Source: Pegoplata infirma
Lineage: Eukaryota; Arthropoda; Insecta; Diptera; Anthomyiidae
Direction: 5' to 3'
NCBI GenBank assembly: GCA_963921195.1
Contig: OY992536.1
Coordinates: 320,433,038-320,497,037 of the forward strand
DNA: 64,000 nucleotides
A program made the position numbers and the translations under genes. This document shows, piece after piece, positions 1-12,040 of this stretch (positions are counted from its first letter, which is position 1; each line of letters opens with the position of its first letter). The notes beneath the pieces are model-generated. The model saw nothing but the letters and a program-made list of their open reading frames with translations, had not been told where the DNA came from and did no database searches.

Positions 1-880
1 GAAGATGGTTTGTATGGGGGCTACAAGAACAACTGGTCCGATTTCTTAAAAATGGAATGGTGATTACTGAATACAAAACACGTTTACTTTCGAAAGGATA
101 TCTAATATAATACGGTTATTAGTGACATTTATGCCAAAATAAAGCGGACCTTTGAATGGGGGCTAGGTCTAAACATGGACCGATTTTTTCCAGTTTCAAT
201 AGGCTTCGTCCTTAGGTTTCAAATTTCAGCCAAATCAATTGATCAGCCAAATCGACCTGTACACACAAAAAATTATTGGCTAAAAATTTTCAATTAATTC
301 TATTGATCAACAAAATTTAAATGAGTCAATCAATGTTGTGATTAAAATTTTTGTTATTTCTTTAACTGTCGAATTACAAATTTTGAACATACCAGATTTT
401 TTTTAATCTTTAATTTATTTCAATAGATTTATTCAAAAATATATAAAATATTTGGATTTTACTTTTTTTATATTGTTGGCAACATATTGGAAAGCAAAAA
501 AGATGAATTCTTTGATAATTTTGTCATAAGCTTACAATTCATTTGTTAAATCAATCATTATTTTGATTGACTATAAATAAAAAATTGATCAAATTTTTAA
601 TCAAAATCGAAAAAATGTTTGATTGAAAAAATTTTCAATCAATCACCTACAATTTGATGATTGGTATAACAATTTTTTTAATTGGAGGAATTTCAATAAA
701 AAAATTGATTGAATTCACGTTTTTGTTGATTGAAATGCGTTTCAAATTTTTTCCGTGTATCGTGTTTACAGCGTTTACATGGACGGACGGACGGACATGG
801 CTAGAATGACTTAAAAAGTTGTTCTGAGTCGATCGGCATACTTGAAAGTGGGTCTAGGACCAATATTTCGGATTATTTTC
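1..880 (+). mobile_element. Helentron/DINE-1-like repeat, type B, cut by the window edge
   Basis: Non-coding repeat whose 5' end lies outside the window. It shares its body with 47309-47850, 51126-51912 and 57541-57795: phrases such as 'GTTTGTATGGGGGCTA', 'AATACGGTTATTAG' and 'ACATGGACCGATTTT', then a GGAC microsatellite at 779-796 and the core 'GAGTCGATCGGCATACTTGA'. A (GACN)n run plus a conserved core is what has been described for dipteran mini-me/DINE-1 elements, later placed with non-autonomous Helentrons. The class name is inference. It is split by a MITE at 262-757. Confidence 0.6.
262..757. mobile_element. TA-flanked MITE with CACACAAAAAA ends
   Basis: Ends are CACACAAAAAATT and AATTTTTTCCGTG, flanked by TA on both sides. 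Removing it rejoins '...GACCTG TA TCGTG...', which matches the uninterrupted 'GATCTGTATCGTGCTTA' of the related repeat near 52384, so the boundary is supported by an empty site. The interior repeats the word TTGATCAA/ATTGATT in both orientations. No coding capacity. The TA duplication suggests a Tc1/mariner-type mobiliser (inference). Confidence 0.75.
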
Positions 881-3030
881 TTTTCTTTCCGTTTATCAAA
901 TCAAAAAATTATGTTTGTTAATATCACACATTTTTTTGTTGAAAAAAATTTATTTTGCGCTGATCCCCAGACTATGCAAATTTGTTGCACAGTGTAAGTT
1001 TCCCATATCATACCGATTTTTATATCACACTAAATTGTCATTTTGCATTAAAAAATCACAATATAATTTTATCAATTTAACTGTTAAAGCTAAGTACTCT
1101 GTTTCTTACGGTGAAAATTTCACTTAAACTTTAAACGCCTCAAATTGCAATAAAACATTTAAAAATCAAGAACTTTTGACAATGATAAGAAAGAAACGAT
1201 CATAACAAAACTGAAATGTCACTTTTTCACGGCAATTTAAATTGTCTTGTATAATAAAAATGAGTGAAAACTTTTTTAACAATTTCCCCTTAATTCCTCG
1301 CGTTGCCAATTTTTTTTTTTTTTTTATGGAGTTTGACAGATTTTTTCCCGTGAAACCGAACAGAGTACTTAGCTTAAAGTTAAAATTTCATATAATTTTT
1401 CAAGTTTGTTTTATCAACTTAAGAGTCTTGCAGCACCGGTCATTAAACTTTTATAGTACCTGTAAGTGAGTTGTGTGTAACTTTTTTCCAGATTTTTTTA
1501 TTATTATTATATTTTTATTTTGTTTATTATGTCACACGCGTGCTGCTACACTTAAATTTACTTTTTCCCATTAGGTTTGTTAAGTTTTTTTTCTGCTTCA
1601 TTAAAATGTATAACATTTTCTGAATGATAAAACACCAAAGTGTTTTATGATTTCAAAACTTTCTTTGTAATAAAATTTCTTAGGTAAGTTTAAGTAATTT
1701 ATGTTTTTTGTGTCCCCTATTTATCTTCCATTAGTTCCGTTTTAATTAATTTTTGTCAACTAAAAAATTTTGTTTGTGGTGATTATTGTTTCCTTTACTT
1801 ACCAATTTTTTGCGCATATTTTCCACTTCATTTCCTATTTCCCCCTTTTTTTGTCGCACCCATATTATTATTTTGTTGCATTCATGCAACTTGTTGCATT
1901 TAACCACACGCACACCCCTTAATGTTTGAATGCATTTTCAACAAAATTATTCATTGACCCATAACATTGGTTAATTTTGTTTCTGTGTTTGTTAAGGTTG
2001 TTTATTACATTAAGTACTTTGTCATTTTTACCTTTTCAATGTTTTTTTTTTTTTTTTTTTAACTTCCGGTTAATAATGAAAAGTACTTTTTTGTTGATTA
2101 TTCCCCCTTGCAATGATGATTATTGGAATAGATTTTGAATACGCCTTAAAAAATATTATTTAAATTAAAAAAATAACTTATAAAGATTTTCATTACGATA
2201 TACATAAATATAAATCATTCAAAAGATTATATGTGAAAAGGCTCTAAGTCCATATGTTATGAAAATGCAGTTTTTGATGCAGTAAAAAATAGACCTAAGC
2301 TTTTGTAAATAGATCGTCGTTCATCTTCAACGAATTTGCATGTATTTTGTTATTGCTATGAAACAATTCATCGAACACGTTCGTATTTCAGAAACTGGCG
2401 GTTAATAAGAATTCATATTTTACAGAAAAAACTTTTACGAGTTTTCCAGAAGGTTAAATTTTTTCCTAAAATGGCAACGAAATTTTTAAACCCTTAAATG
2501 ACCGATAAGCCAAAGCACCTCAACCTTAAAATCGTATCTTTTATATATATTTTAAATTTTAGGAAAATCGGTTATGACGGTTGGGAGACTTTCCTTATAA
2601 GTCGAACTTAAAATTCAAAATTTTTTCGCAGAATTAAGAAACAAATTTAAATGATATTTTTGAGGAAACAAGTGAGAGTGTTAAATTTCGCTATGTCAAA
2701 TCTTTTATACCCTCCAAAACAAAATGTAAAAAAAAATAAAAATTTTTTGCCGCGCGCTTTTTTTGGGGGGGGGGGGGGGGTGGAAGTTAAGCGGGAGACT
2801 TTGATGGACACATTTCACCTCGCAATGAACGTTGTCAAATTGAATTATTATGATTTTATTACAATTACATTATTATTTAATTTTTTTTTAAATCCATGCC
2901 CACAAATAACACGGACCGAAAAAAAATTTGTTTAGACCCAGACGTTGGGGAGCCTTATGTCAAAATTTGTATGAAAAAGTTAAATTTAACGGAGAGTTAT
3001 TTTATAACGGAGCATTGAGTAATCCAGCCT
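881..3030. other. AT-rich stretch without recognisable genes
   Basis: I see only short chance reading frames, homopolymers and an unattached 'TTTTATACCCTCC' end of a Helentron-like repeat near 2703. A run of 16 G lies at 2765-2780. No element boundaries could be fixed. Confidence 0.6.
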
Positions 3031-3402
3031 CAGTCAAGTAATTTTATTTAAAAATCTTTTATACATGATAAATAGTGTTTGTGTTTGTTAAATTTCTTTG
3101 TTGAAAAAAAAATCATTTGTCAGATCAACAAATTGTGTTTGTGTTTGTGTTTGTTGAATATATTTGTTGAAAAAAAAAATTAAGATTTTTTACTTTTGTC
3201 AGATCAACAAATTGTATTTGTTGAATTACTTTGTTGAAAACTTTTTTTTTTCAACAATCAAAATTTACAAACGTTTTTTGATATTACAAATTTCCGCATA
3301 GGAGCACTTTCAGTGAAAAAATTAATTGTATTCACAAATATGGCGGTCAATATAACAATTCGGTTTTTTTCTGTGTAATACGAAAAAAGAGGAACAAAGA
3401 TA

Positions 3403-3952
3403 CACTCAAAAAAAAAAAAAACTGATAAAACGCCTGGTAAAATGCTTTGTAAAATTATGTGATACAAGGATTTATGTTGTTTAACAAAAAAAAAAAATAT
3501 TTTTTTTGTAAATTTTCTATTTTTTTTTTTTTTTAATTTTCTAAGTCCCGGACATTTTTTTTTTTTATTGAAAAATATTTAAAAAAAATGTTGACAAAAT
3601 TTTGAAAACATTTTACGAGGATTCTAGTTAATTTACAAAAAACAGTTATTTTACAAAAATGATTTTATTACGAGGATTTATCATCTTTAACAAATATTTT
3701 TTTTTGTAAATTTACCATTTTGGTTTGTAAATTTACCATTTTTTAAACATATTTTCCATTTTTTCTTGTAAGTTTACCATTTTTTTTCGATTTTAAAACA
3801 ATATTTTTACCAATAAAATTTGTTATTTTACCAATTTTTGGCGCATTCAAAGTTACGAGGAAATCCTCGTAATTTTACGAGAATTTTACCTACCTCCTAT
3901 TTTACGAGAATCACGAGATTTTTTGGTAACTTTACAAGGTTTTTTTTGAGTG
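3403..3952. mobile_element. TA-flanked MITE with CACTCAAAAAA ends
   Basis: Ends CACTCAAAAAAA and TTTTTTTGAGTG, flanked by TA. The interior repeats two words many times: 'TTTGTAAATTTACCATT' and 'TTTTACGAGGA', the latter also inverted. Same terminal design as elements at 262, 35833, 44003 and 59012. Non-coding. Confidence 0.75.
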
Positions 3953-3954
3953 TA

Positions 3955-4310
3955 GATCCAATCGATCCAACCATGGATCGATTGGATTTATCTTTGTTAG
4001 ATCTTAAATTAGTGTTGAAATCACACACAAACCAATTTTAAACGAAATTGACTTATTTTTGTTTTTATAGACCGATTTTACTGAATATCGGTCAAAATTT
4101 TTATATGGTCCAAGAATTGTTTACAAATAATCAGATTTGAAAGATTACTAAAGTACACGTTTAAAACCTGCAAACAAAATTTAAATGAAATAATTAATTT
4201 TTTCATGAAATTTGAGAGATTTTTGCGAATAACGGGATAAGGGTGGTTTGTATTAAGGCTATAATAAGATTTTTTTATAGGAAAATTTAAGAAGGACTGG
4301 GGGAGGGAAA
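3955..4310 (+). mobile_element. Fragment of Helentron/DINE-1-like repeat, type B
   Basis: Matches the 5' half of the type B repeat at 51190-51500: 'GGATCGATTGGATTTATCTTTGTTAGAT', 'ACTGAATATCGGTCAAAATTTTTATATGG' (listed here in pieces) and 'GGGTGGTTTGTAT'. Both ends are lost. Confidence 0.55.
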
Positions 4311-4319
4311 TAAAACACA

Positions 4320-4755
4320 ACTATCTAAGAACTTTTCTTTAAGAAAAATGCCTAAGAATCATAGAATTTTTCTTGAAAATTTTCTCGGATTCTATAGGGA
4401 AAAGTTTTAGAATCTTTTATAATTCTATGGACAAACTTTTACTTTATAAACAATGTTTCGGAATCTGAAACTTTGTCTTAGAATCTAAAACTTTTTCTAT
4501 AGGAAAAAGAGATTTTTTATAGGAAAATGTTTCAGAACCTGGGTACATTTCTATAGAAAAAATATCTCAAAAAATATTTACGAATCGTAGGCTTTTTCTA
4601 ACAAAAAAATGGCTCAGAAAATTATACTTTTTCATTAGAAAAAATGTCTCAGAATCAAGGAAATTCGCATCAAAAATGTTAAAAATCATTAAGGAAGAAA
4701 ATTTTGATAATTTCAGGTAAATCTCTATAGAAAAGTGTTTCAGATTAGATAGCTA
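4320..4755. repeat. Degenerate repeats around TTTTTCTATAGAAAAA and AGAATC
   Basis: Some eight imperfect units of roughly 40-60 bp combine a TTTTTCTATAGGAAAA-like palindrome with 'TTAGAATCT' or 'CTCAGAATC'. Origin unknown. They sit between the arms of the 3032-5105 foldback. Confidence 0.5.
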
Positions 4756-5204
4756 TATATAGAAAAAAACAAATTATTATATTGACCCCCATATTTGTGA
4801 ATACAATAAACTTTTTCACTGAAAGTGCTCCTATACGGAAATTTGTGATATCAACTTGTTGAAAAAAAATGTAAAAAAGATTGATAAACGAGTTTGTAAT
4901 AGTTCTCTAAAATTATTATTTTTATTGACAAACGTACAAAATCTTATTTTTTTTTTTCAACAAAGAAATTCAACAAACACAAACACAATTTGTTGATCTG
5001 ACAAACGTAAAAAATCTTATTTTTTTTTTTCAACAAAGAAATTCAACAAACACAAAAACTAGTTGTTGACATGATAAAATAATTTAGAAATAAAATTACT
5101 TGACTAAGTTTGTTGAAAACAAAATCGAAATTTTGTATTATGGACTAACTGACGGCCGTTTTTACTAAATGTTTGGTTGATATCAAGTTTGGTTGATTTA
5201 CAAT

Positions 5205-6664
5205 CAGGGTTGGCAACCGAAACGAATAACGGTATCGGTAACGGTATTGGTATTACATATTTTTTATATCGGTAACGGTAAAGGTAACGGTATTTTTGAT
5301 TATTTAGGTAACGGTTAACCGTTACCGAAACAACGATACCGGTACGTACCGGTATTATGAATAAAATTTACCCAACATGTTAAAAAGTCACAAATTTTTT
5401 AAAAACACGTAAAAACTAAAAAATGTTGTGCATTTAAACATATAATTATATAGAAGTACTTAATACTTTAATTAATTAACACAGAATTAAATTAAAGTAT
5501 TCACGGAATATTGTAATTCAACAAATAAATCGTTGATTTTTTACGTGTTTATAATATTTCTCTGCCCAATCAGCAGTGATATCTGAACTTTGAGCCATTT
5601 AAGAAATCTGATGGTTTTAGCAGAGTCTGTAGAAAAATGCGTCAAGACCACAGATAAATCTGCGGCTTTAAGTTGAAAAATCTTCTGACTTCAGTAAACA
5701 GCCTGAACATCGAAATTATATTTTATTAAAGTAAACATACTTATTTTTGTTAAAAACTGTTAGAAAAAAAGCGAAGTTTTTCATTTCAATAAACTTTTCA
5801 AATTTTTTTTTATTTTTTTTTTCTAGAAAATGTTCTTAAAAACAAGACAATTACTGTAAAATTATTAAAATAATCAGCCGAATCTTTCACATTTGATTAA
5901 TTTTTAGTTTTAATCGTTTAAATTAAACAAAAATTAAAAAAAATGCCAACAAATTTTTTGGTAAAATTACAATATAATCTGCTAAAATTTTAACAAAAAT
6001 ATTTTTTAAAATAAGCAAACAGAGTCAGTAAAACACAGAAAAATGTCTGTTATTTTTTAAAACTTAATGACAGAGAATTAAGTTAGAAGTATTCATTATA
6101 GCAGAAAAATCTGGTAAAAGCTTTCTAATTCAAACTGAAAGTTGTTTTACAGATTTTCCGACAGAGTTTTTCTTCAGACTGTACGACTCTCCACGCTTAC
6201 CTGCGTGGATGACAACGCCAGCAAAACTTGAGCGAATCAGGTTTGTCGTGGCACTCACTTTTCTCTTCAGAAATTTTTAGGGAAATAGCGAATGTGATCA
6301 TTGGTTGGACCGATTTCCACATAATTTAGAAAATTGCGAATGTGATCATTGGTTGGACAGACTTTTTCATTGTTTTTGCCCAAATGACAATCCGGTTTAC
6401 AATGAATAAAAATTTATTTATTTCACCAACATTAAAAATATTTTAATTTGATTTTTTTCTGCAAAAAAACTAAAAAAAAGTAATATTAAGACAACCGAAA
6501 CAAAACCGATATAATACCGGTAAAAATCCGAATAAAGGTAATGGTTTTTAATCGGTAACGGTATTTAAAATTTTTTATTTCGGTATTGGTAACGGTAACG
6601 GTAGTCAATATTAAAGGGTTTTTAATCGGTAACGGTATTGAAAGGGTAACGGTAGCCAACACTG
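5205..6664. mobile_element. hAT-like non-autonomous element, CGGTAACGGTA word
   Basis: Ends CAGGGTTGGCAACCG and GGTAGCCAACACTG, with an exact 8 bp duplication TTTACAAT at 5197-5204 and 6665-6672. Both subterminal regions are filled with the word GGTAACGGTA (5231-5350 and 6520-6655). The interior (5600-6400) is AT-rich without an intact frame and holds a short duplicated segment, 'GCGAATGTGATCATTGGTTG', at about 6287 and 6337. An 8 bp duplication with CAGNGTTG ends fits hAT. Confidence 0.85.
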
Positions 6665-6753
6665 TTTACAATTGATGTTTGTTGATTTAAATTTGACCAT
6701 ATTCTGTGTAGAAGAGTGTTTTGGTGTAGGAAGAACGTTTCGGAATTTCAGAC

Positions 6754-7215
6754 TTTTTCTGTACACAAAAAAAAACCTTGTTAAATTACTAGAAAAAGTC
6801 TCGTAATACCATTTTACCAATGTTTGACAGTTTTCCTTGTTTTTTAACAAACAATTTTTGATCGAAATTTACTTTTTTTTTGTAGTAATTTTACAACTTT
6901 TTTGGTAATTTTACGTTTTTTTACAACAAAAAAATCTAGTAAATTCACGAGAATTCCTTGCTAGTTTTATATCGATAAAAAAGTAGTAAATTTACAATTT
7001 TATTGGTAGAAATCTTGTAAAATTACGAAAAAGCTCGTAATTTTTACAAGGAATTCTCGTAAAATAGGATGTAGCAAAAAATATAGTAAAACCACGAAAC
7101 TTGTAAGTTTATCGCGTCAACAAATTTGTAAATTTACAATTTTATTGGTAAAAAGCTTGTAAAATTACAAAATTATTGGTAAAAAGCAAATTCAAGGAAA
7201 TGTATTTTTTTGTTT
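6754..7215. mobile_element. Probable MITE related to the one at 3403
   Basis: Starts 'TACACAAAAAAAAACC' and carries the same internal vocabulary as the MITE at 3403 (CTCGTAATTTTTACAAGGA, TTGTAAATTTAC, TTTTATTGGTA). The right end, near the T-run at 7206-7215, is unclear. Confidence 0.45.
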
Positions 7216-7813
7216 GTTTTAAGGCGCAATATATCGCTTTAGCGGATTAAGAGGAAGTTAAAATTGCATCAGTTCATCTACTAAAATGTTTCCCTTCTTT
7301 TTAATTATGTATTATAAATTGAGGTCAATCTAAAGTTATATTCCCCTTAATGCATTTATAAAAATTCTATACATATAAGGCAAATTAATTGTTGTTTTGA
7401 AAACAAAAGTTAATGCAATAATTACCTAAAATGCATTTAACAAGGTAAGAGAGCAATAAAAACTGAAAATAAAAATTATGAAATTAATAAAGTTATCAGA
7501 CTCGCTTTGCTGTAATACTTCCTTTGAATTGTATGTGAGTTTTCAATAAATTATGTTTTCATATTTTTTTTTTTTTTGATAAACTTTGACTAATAATTCA
7601 TGAAAGAAGAGAGGGGGAAATGAATTAAAAAGCATAAAACATAAAGAAAACAATAAAAAAAAATACTTAACATATTTTTACAGAAATTTTCAGCTTAACA
7701 GCAATTATAAGTTAAAAACGAAAAGAAGTATGTGTTTATGTTTAAAAATAAAAATATAAAAAAAAAATGGAATGAGGCCAATGAGTTACGCAGATACTCT
7801 CTGATAAAAATGA
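7216..7813. other. AT-rich stretch without recognisable genes
   Basis: No frame above chance, no inverted ends and no repeat match were seen here. Confidence 0.5.
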
Positions 7814-7821
7814 ATTATGAA

Positions 7822-8610
7822 CAGTGTTGCCGTTTTGACGCTTTTCGGGTATTTTCTGGTGCTTTTTTGGTCTGTTTACCCGGAGTTTTTTTCGAATACC
7901 CTTTTTAAAAAAAACGGGTATTCATGGCGCTTTTTTATTTTTTCGTGACGCTTTTGGTGCTTTTTATAAAAACATTCTGATTTTGTTATTATTTCGTTTT
8001 GCTGATTATTTTTATGTCAAGGTCTTTCAGCAAATATTTACTAAAGTTTTTGTAACAAAACTATTATTTTTTATGTTTTTCTGGACTGTTGTTTCTTGAA
8101 ACAATTCTGAAATTTGTTGGCTAAATTATAAACTGCCTTCAAGTTTTTACATTCAAATTAATTCAAATCAAATCTACCAAATATCATTTACAAAAGAGGC
8201 ATTTTATAAAAAAAATCTATTTCGTGGCAGATTTATATGAAAGTTATTAATTTTTCTATAAATTCGAATATTTTTATTTAAATTTTGTGTTTATTTTTAT
8301 CTTAATATAGTTTTAGAAAATTAAATTGCAATTTTTTTAGTTTTGTATCAATAAATTTAGTAAATTCACGAAAAAAATCATATTTTTTTTTTGATTTCAA
8401 GTTTTTGGCGCTTTTTACCCTTTTATGTGTCAATTTTACCCTTTTTAATATGTTATTTTTGTAGTGAAAAAGTACATTTTTAAAATAAATTTTTAAATTG
8501 TGACTTTTTCCTCTTGGCGCTTTTTTACCCTTTTTTGTTTATTTTTACCCTTTTTTACCCTATTTTCCAAAACTTTGGCGCTTTTCATCATTTTGGAAAT
8601 GGCAACACTG
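7822..8610. mobile_element. hAT-like MITE, GCGCTTTTTACCC word
   Basis: Ends CAGTGTTGCC and GGCAACACTG, with an exact 8 bp duplication ATTATGAA at 7814-7821 and 8611-8618. Subterminal zones repeat GGCGCTTTT and TTTTTACCCTTTT (7836-7960, 8405-8590). No coding capacity. 789 bp. Confidence 0.9.
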
Positions 8611-8865
8611 ATTATGAAGAAAACAATTCAGTTGAAATTGCAAAAGGAACACAAATAGGGTTGCCAGATACAAGAAGTCAAATAACTGGATAATGCAAAA
8701 TTTTCAGCTGGATTTTGAAAAAGTAACTGGACCCATACATAATTTTTTTTTAATAATTTGGAAAAAAATCAACCGATTTTCATATGTGAGACACATATTT
8801 ATATTTTGGACTAAATGGCCGTCTCTATTTTCCACGACAAAATGTGCCTTTTTTAAGCATTTCTA

Positions 8866-8967
8866 TTACTTTTCGTCATCGGCCTGAGAATAGTTAGAGT
8901 ATATTTTTCTTTTTAAATAACCCCACAAAATTAAGTCCAAAGTGCTCAAATTTGGAAATCTAGGAGG
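8866..8967 (-). pseudogene. Tc1/mariner-like transposase C-terminal fragment
   Basis: Minus-strand translation runs PPRFPNLSTLDLILWGYLKR and on to a stop. The pattern S-P-D-L-(x)2-L-D-F-F-L-W-G-Y-L-K is the signature near the last catalytic residue in many insect Tc1/mariner-superfamily transposases. Here the second D and the LWGYLK block are kept, with substitutions around them. About 33 residues survive. A second copy of the same region lies 65 bp away on the plus strand. Confidence 0.6.
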
Positions 8968-9031
8968 ACAGTTAAAATTTCCGGGACGTGCGAAGTCAAA
9001 AAAGAGCGACTACAACTGACCATCATTTGCA

Positions 9032-9230
9032 GATTTGACCCATCCAGACATATTTTTGTGGGGTTATTTTAAAAGCAAAATGTACGCCAAGAATCCTTAA
9101 ATCATCGACGAAAACATTCGTGCCGAAGTCAACGCTAGACTGGCTGAAACGCTCGAAAAAGTTGTAAAAAAATTAGTGAAAATGCAGCAAAAAGAGCACG
9201 TTTTCCGTATACAAAAGAGGCATTTATGTT
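9032..9230 (+). pseudogene. Tc1/mariner-like transposase C-terminal fragment
   Basis: Plus-strand translation reads DLTHPDIFLWGYFKSKMYAK, NP, a stop at 9095-9097, then a frame continuing with ENIRAEVNARLAETLEKVVK. This matches the tail of Tc1/mariner-superfamily transposases (D-L-T-x-P-D-x-F-L-W-G then a helical NIRxEI region). The catalytic core is absent. It is head-to-head with the minus-strand fragment at 8866-8967. Confidence 0.65.
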
Positions 9231-9636
9231 ATATTTATGATTAATGTTTTATTCAAAAAGTAGTCCCAAAAAATTGTAAAAAGTATTTAATAAAAAAACT
9301 AATTGTTAAAATTAAAGAAATCCTTTTTCAACTGGATAAATTATGTTTTAACTGGAAACTGGACCAGACCTCAAATAACTGGAAAATCCAGGCCATTCCA
9401 GGCCGTCTGGCAACCCTAAACACAAAACATGCAAACATGCTGAAATACATAAATTTACAAAAGTTCTTTAATCTTGTAAAAAGCAATTAATGACATTTCT
9501 TAAATCTAAAAATGACAATCACAATTGGTATTTAATAGAAACGTCTTTGAACTGCATGGAATAATACATATTGACTGTACTGTCAGACAATGATGATGAT
9601 GTATCTTAAGATTGTCGATTCATTCAAGTTGTACAT

Positions 9637-10712
9637 TAGGATGGGCCGTTTTTAAACTTTTTTGCTCAGATCGGAAGTGACTAACCCGAAATGTTGGCCC
9701 ACCCATATTAAAAACATTCCTGCAAAATCTTTTATGAATCTGTCAAGATCTTTTGTCTGGCTTAAGTTTTTTTTTTTCGGAATGATAATTTTTTACCGAA
9801 TGGACCGATTGAAACCAAACTTGGACAATATATTCGTTTAGTCTGTGATAAGGATTCTCTTATGTTTAATCCCGATAGGTGGCGCTGTTTCATATCCTTA
9901 GCAAAAAAAACAAAAATACCTGTAAAAAATTGCGTTTTTGGTTTAGTTATTGGTTTAGTTCTTACAGGAGGGGACTTTTTTCTGCCTGATTTGATTTTGC
10001 CCATTTCCGAACTTAACCAGCCCAATACTATAAGACGTATTCGTGGCAAACCTCAGGAGTCTAGTTGTTATCTACAGACAGACGGACGGACGGACTTTCA
10101 TAGAATGTCTTAGAATCGATCATGGATTAAAAACACAGGGCAACACTTTTTTTTTCCCCGGGTTCTGATAGCTAGTTTTGGGTAATTGGGGTACGCTGAT
10201 TCCAAATCTGGATATCGTTTTTTTGGATCAGCTCTAGTTTTCGAGATAAAGCTTAAGGAAACTTTGAAAATAGGCTATTTTTGGCATGTTTGTGAGTCCA
10301 TATTTACCAACACCAGTCTTACATCCAAAAAGTGAATGACGATTTTAGGTATGTTGGATATGCTGATTCCAAAAATGTCCTTACTTTTGTTGAGTTATAT
10401 TTAGTTTTAGAGATATCGCTACAATAAAATTTTTAAATTTATGACCTCTTTAATTTTGTCTGAATATTTATGCCCTTTTTAATAACTCGAAAACTGAAGC
10501 TGTCAGAAAAAAGCGAATACCAGTTTTGGAATCTTCGCATCCAATAAAGTTAAGTTCGTGTAAAAAAATTAGTTTTGGAAATTATAGCCAAGCAAAGTTG
10601 GTAAAAAACGCGATTTGCTCGCGAACGCAGGTATGTTTCTAGTATGGATGGGCCACTTTTCCCGGGTAGCAATTTCCGATTAGAGAACAAAATCTAAAAA
10701 CGGCCCATCCTA
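9637..10712. mobile_element. hAT-like element with TAGGATGGGCC ends
   Basis: Ends TAGGATGGGCCGTTTTTA and TAAAAACGGCCCATCCTA. Flanks TTGTACAT (9629-9636) and TTATACAT (10713-10720) agree at 7 of 8 bases. A Helentron-like fragment is nested inside (about 9725-10130, ending in the GACN run at 10077-10095 and 'CTTAGAATCGATCATG'). The rest is non-coding. Confidence 0.75.
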
Positions 10713-10720
10713 TTATACAT

Positions 10721-12040
10721 GCAATACGCACTTGTCATCAATATATTTATATGTGTGTGTGTGTATTGTATTTTGATGAGTAATTAAGAATTTATTAAGT
10801 GTATATAGAAAAAGGCGGGGAGGGGAGTTAAAGAGGGGAGTTTAAAAATTTCAATCACTTCAATTATTTAATTTTTGAAAGCTTAAGAGGGGAGTGACGA
10901 AATTATAAAGATTTTTTTGTTACATTTTACGTAAATTTACTACTTATGTACAGACAATTGATTTTAACGTTTGATAATAGAAAGTAGCGTTTCAAATTCG
11001 ATAAAATAATGCATGTGGAAATCTGCAACTGTCAATTTTGTATTAAAAATATGTCTTGTTGATAGAATAGTCTAAATATAGAAAGCACTACCCACCCGTA
11101 ACTTAAACAAACAAGAAAACTTTTGGAGCATTGATACTCTGTTTTTAAAGAAATTTTAACCTCACCGCACTCTATGGGGAAAACTCGGTAAAAAGAATAT
11201 GTCAGAGTGTGGGGCACCTTACTCCTTGATACAATGATTTTGTGGAAATTTAAAAAAAAGAGTTTTGAACACCTTCTCGCTCGCAATATATGTTTCCAAA
11301 TTCATTTATTATGACATTTACGCTTAAGTAATACAAATTTATTTATATTGTTTATATCCAAGCTCCCAAAAGGAGCGGTTAAAAATAGCGAGTATACCAC
11401 CATATTGTGGTTGAAGGTTATATAAAGATCATTTTAAAAAGAACAACCACAATTTGCAAAAGATCAGCTTAAATAGACTACACAATTAAACGATCTAATT
11501 TTAAAAAGATAAATTGTTATTCAAAGATTTTACTTGTAATTCTAATATCCCAGTTGTAATTCAAAGTGGGGGACGGGGTCTTTCGCAGAGGTTGAAAGCT
11601 CTCTGTCTGCTATCCACTAGGGGTAGCAAGAAGCGATTCCTTTGTCCGAAATTCCCAAGCATCTCACAACTTCCGGTCTTAGACCAAGTGTTCCCTGGAA
11701 ATGTCATTCAGGCACCCGTCTAATGGCAGCTAAAGTTGAGAAGGCGTGCAGGACTGAGTATCCTGAGTACAGGCTAATGCCGATGCTTCTCAGGAAACTA
11801 GGTGACAACCGGTAATATTAAGTCACTGAAACTCAACTGTATTTAACCCGGCCTAGCGGCGTTGGCAGCCCCAACTCTAGGATCGGAAGCTTTGGCCCAA
11901 TCAGTCAATCTTCTTAAATTCAAATGATTACAGAAACGTCAATAAATTTAAATTTGACGCCCTAAGTTCTTCGTGAACATTTTATTTAAGTATTTTATGC
12001 TACAATTTGTATTTATATTATATTTAATTAAATAAAGGAC
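10721..12040. other. Intergenic; repeats and a GC-richer island
   Basis: Contains (TG)n at 10750-10764, degenerate 'AGAGGGGAGT' units at 10815-10900, and four copies of the 21 bp TTGTAATTC repeat at 11510-11565. The stretch 11566-11900 is clearly richer in G+C than its surroundings, but no frame or repeat family was recognised in it. It could be a decayed retroelement 5' part. No gene supported. Confidence 0.4.

Larger units (their letters stand above)
3032..5105. mobile_element. Foldback element with repeat-bearing inverted arms
   Basis: The left arm (about 3032-3400) and the right arm (about 4760-5105) are inverted copies starting AGTCAAGTAATTTTATTT. Each arm carries degenerate tandem units built on 'GATCAACAAATTGTGTTTG' and 'TTTGTTGAAAAA', then a shared block around 3280-3360 / 4775-4850 ('GGAGCACTTTCAGTGAAAAA'). 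Tandem repeats inside long inverted arms are typical of Foldback elements. Between the arms lie a MITE (3403-3952), a Helentron-like fragment (3955-4310) and degenerate 'TTTTTCTATAGAAAAA' units (4320-4755). No target duplication was found. Confidence 0.65.
8656..9418. mobile_element. hAT-like element, AACTGGA word, with transposase scraps
   Basis: Ends TAGGGTTGCCAGA and TCTGGCAACCCTA, with an exact 8 bp duplication AACACAAA at 8648-8655 and 9419-9426. The word AACTGGA recurs at both ends (8684-8735, 9327-9385). The centre holds two degenerate pieces of a Tc1/mariner-like transposase C-terminus in opposite orientations (8866-8967 minus, 9032-9230 plus), which do not belong to a hAT element and must be captured or inserted DNA. 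Confidence 0.88.

Noticed and set aside
2651..2935. A 94-codon frame containing GGGGG
   Set aside because: It runs through a 16-base G homopolymer and has no recognisable protein pattern.
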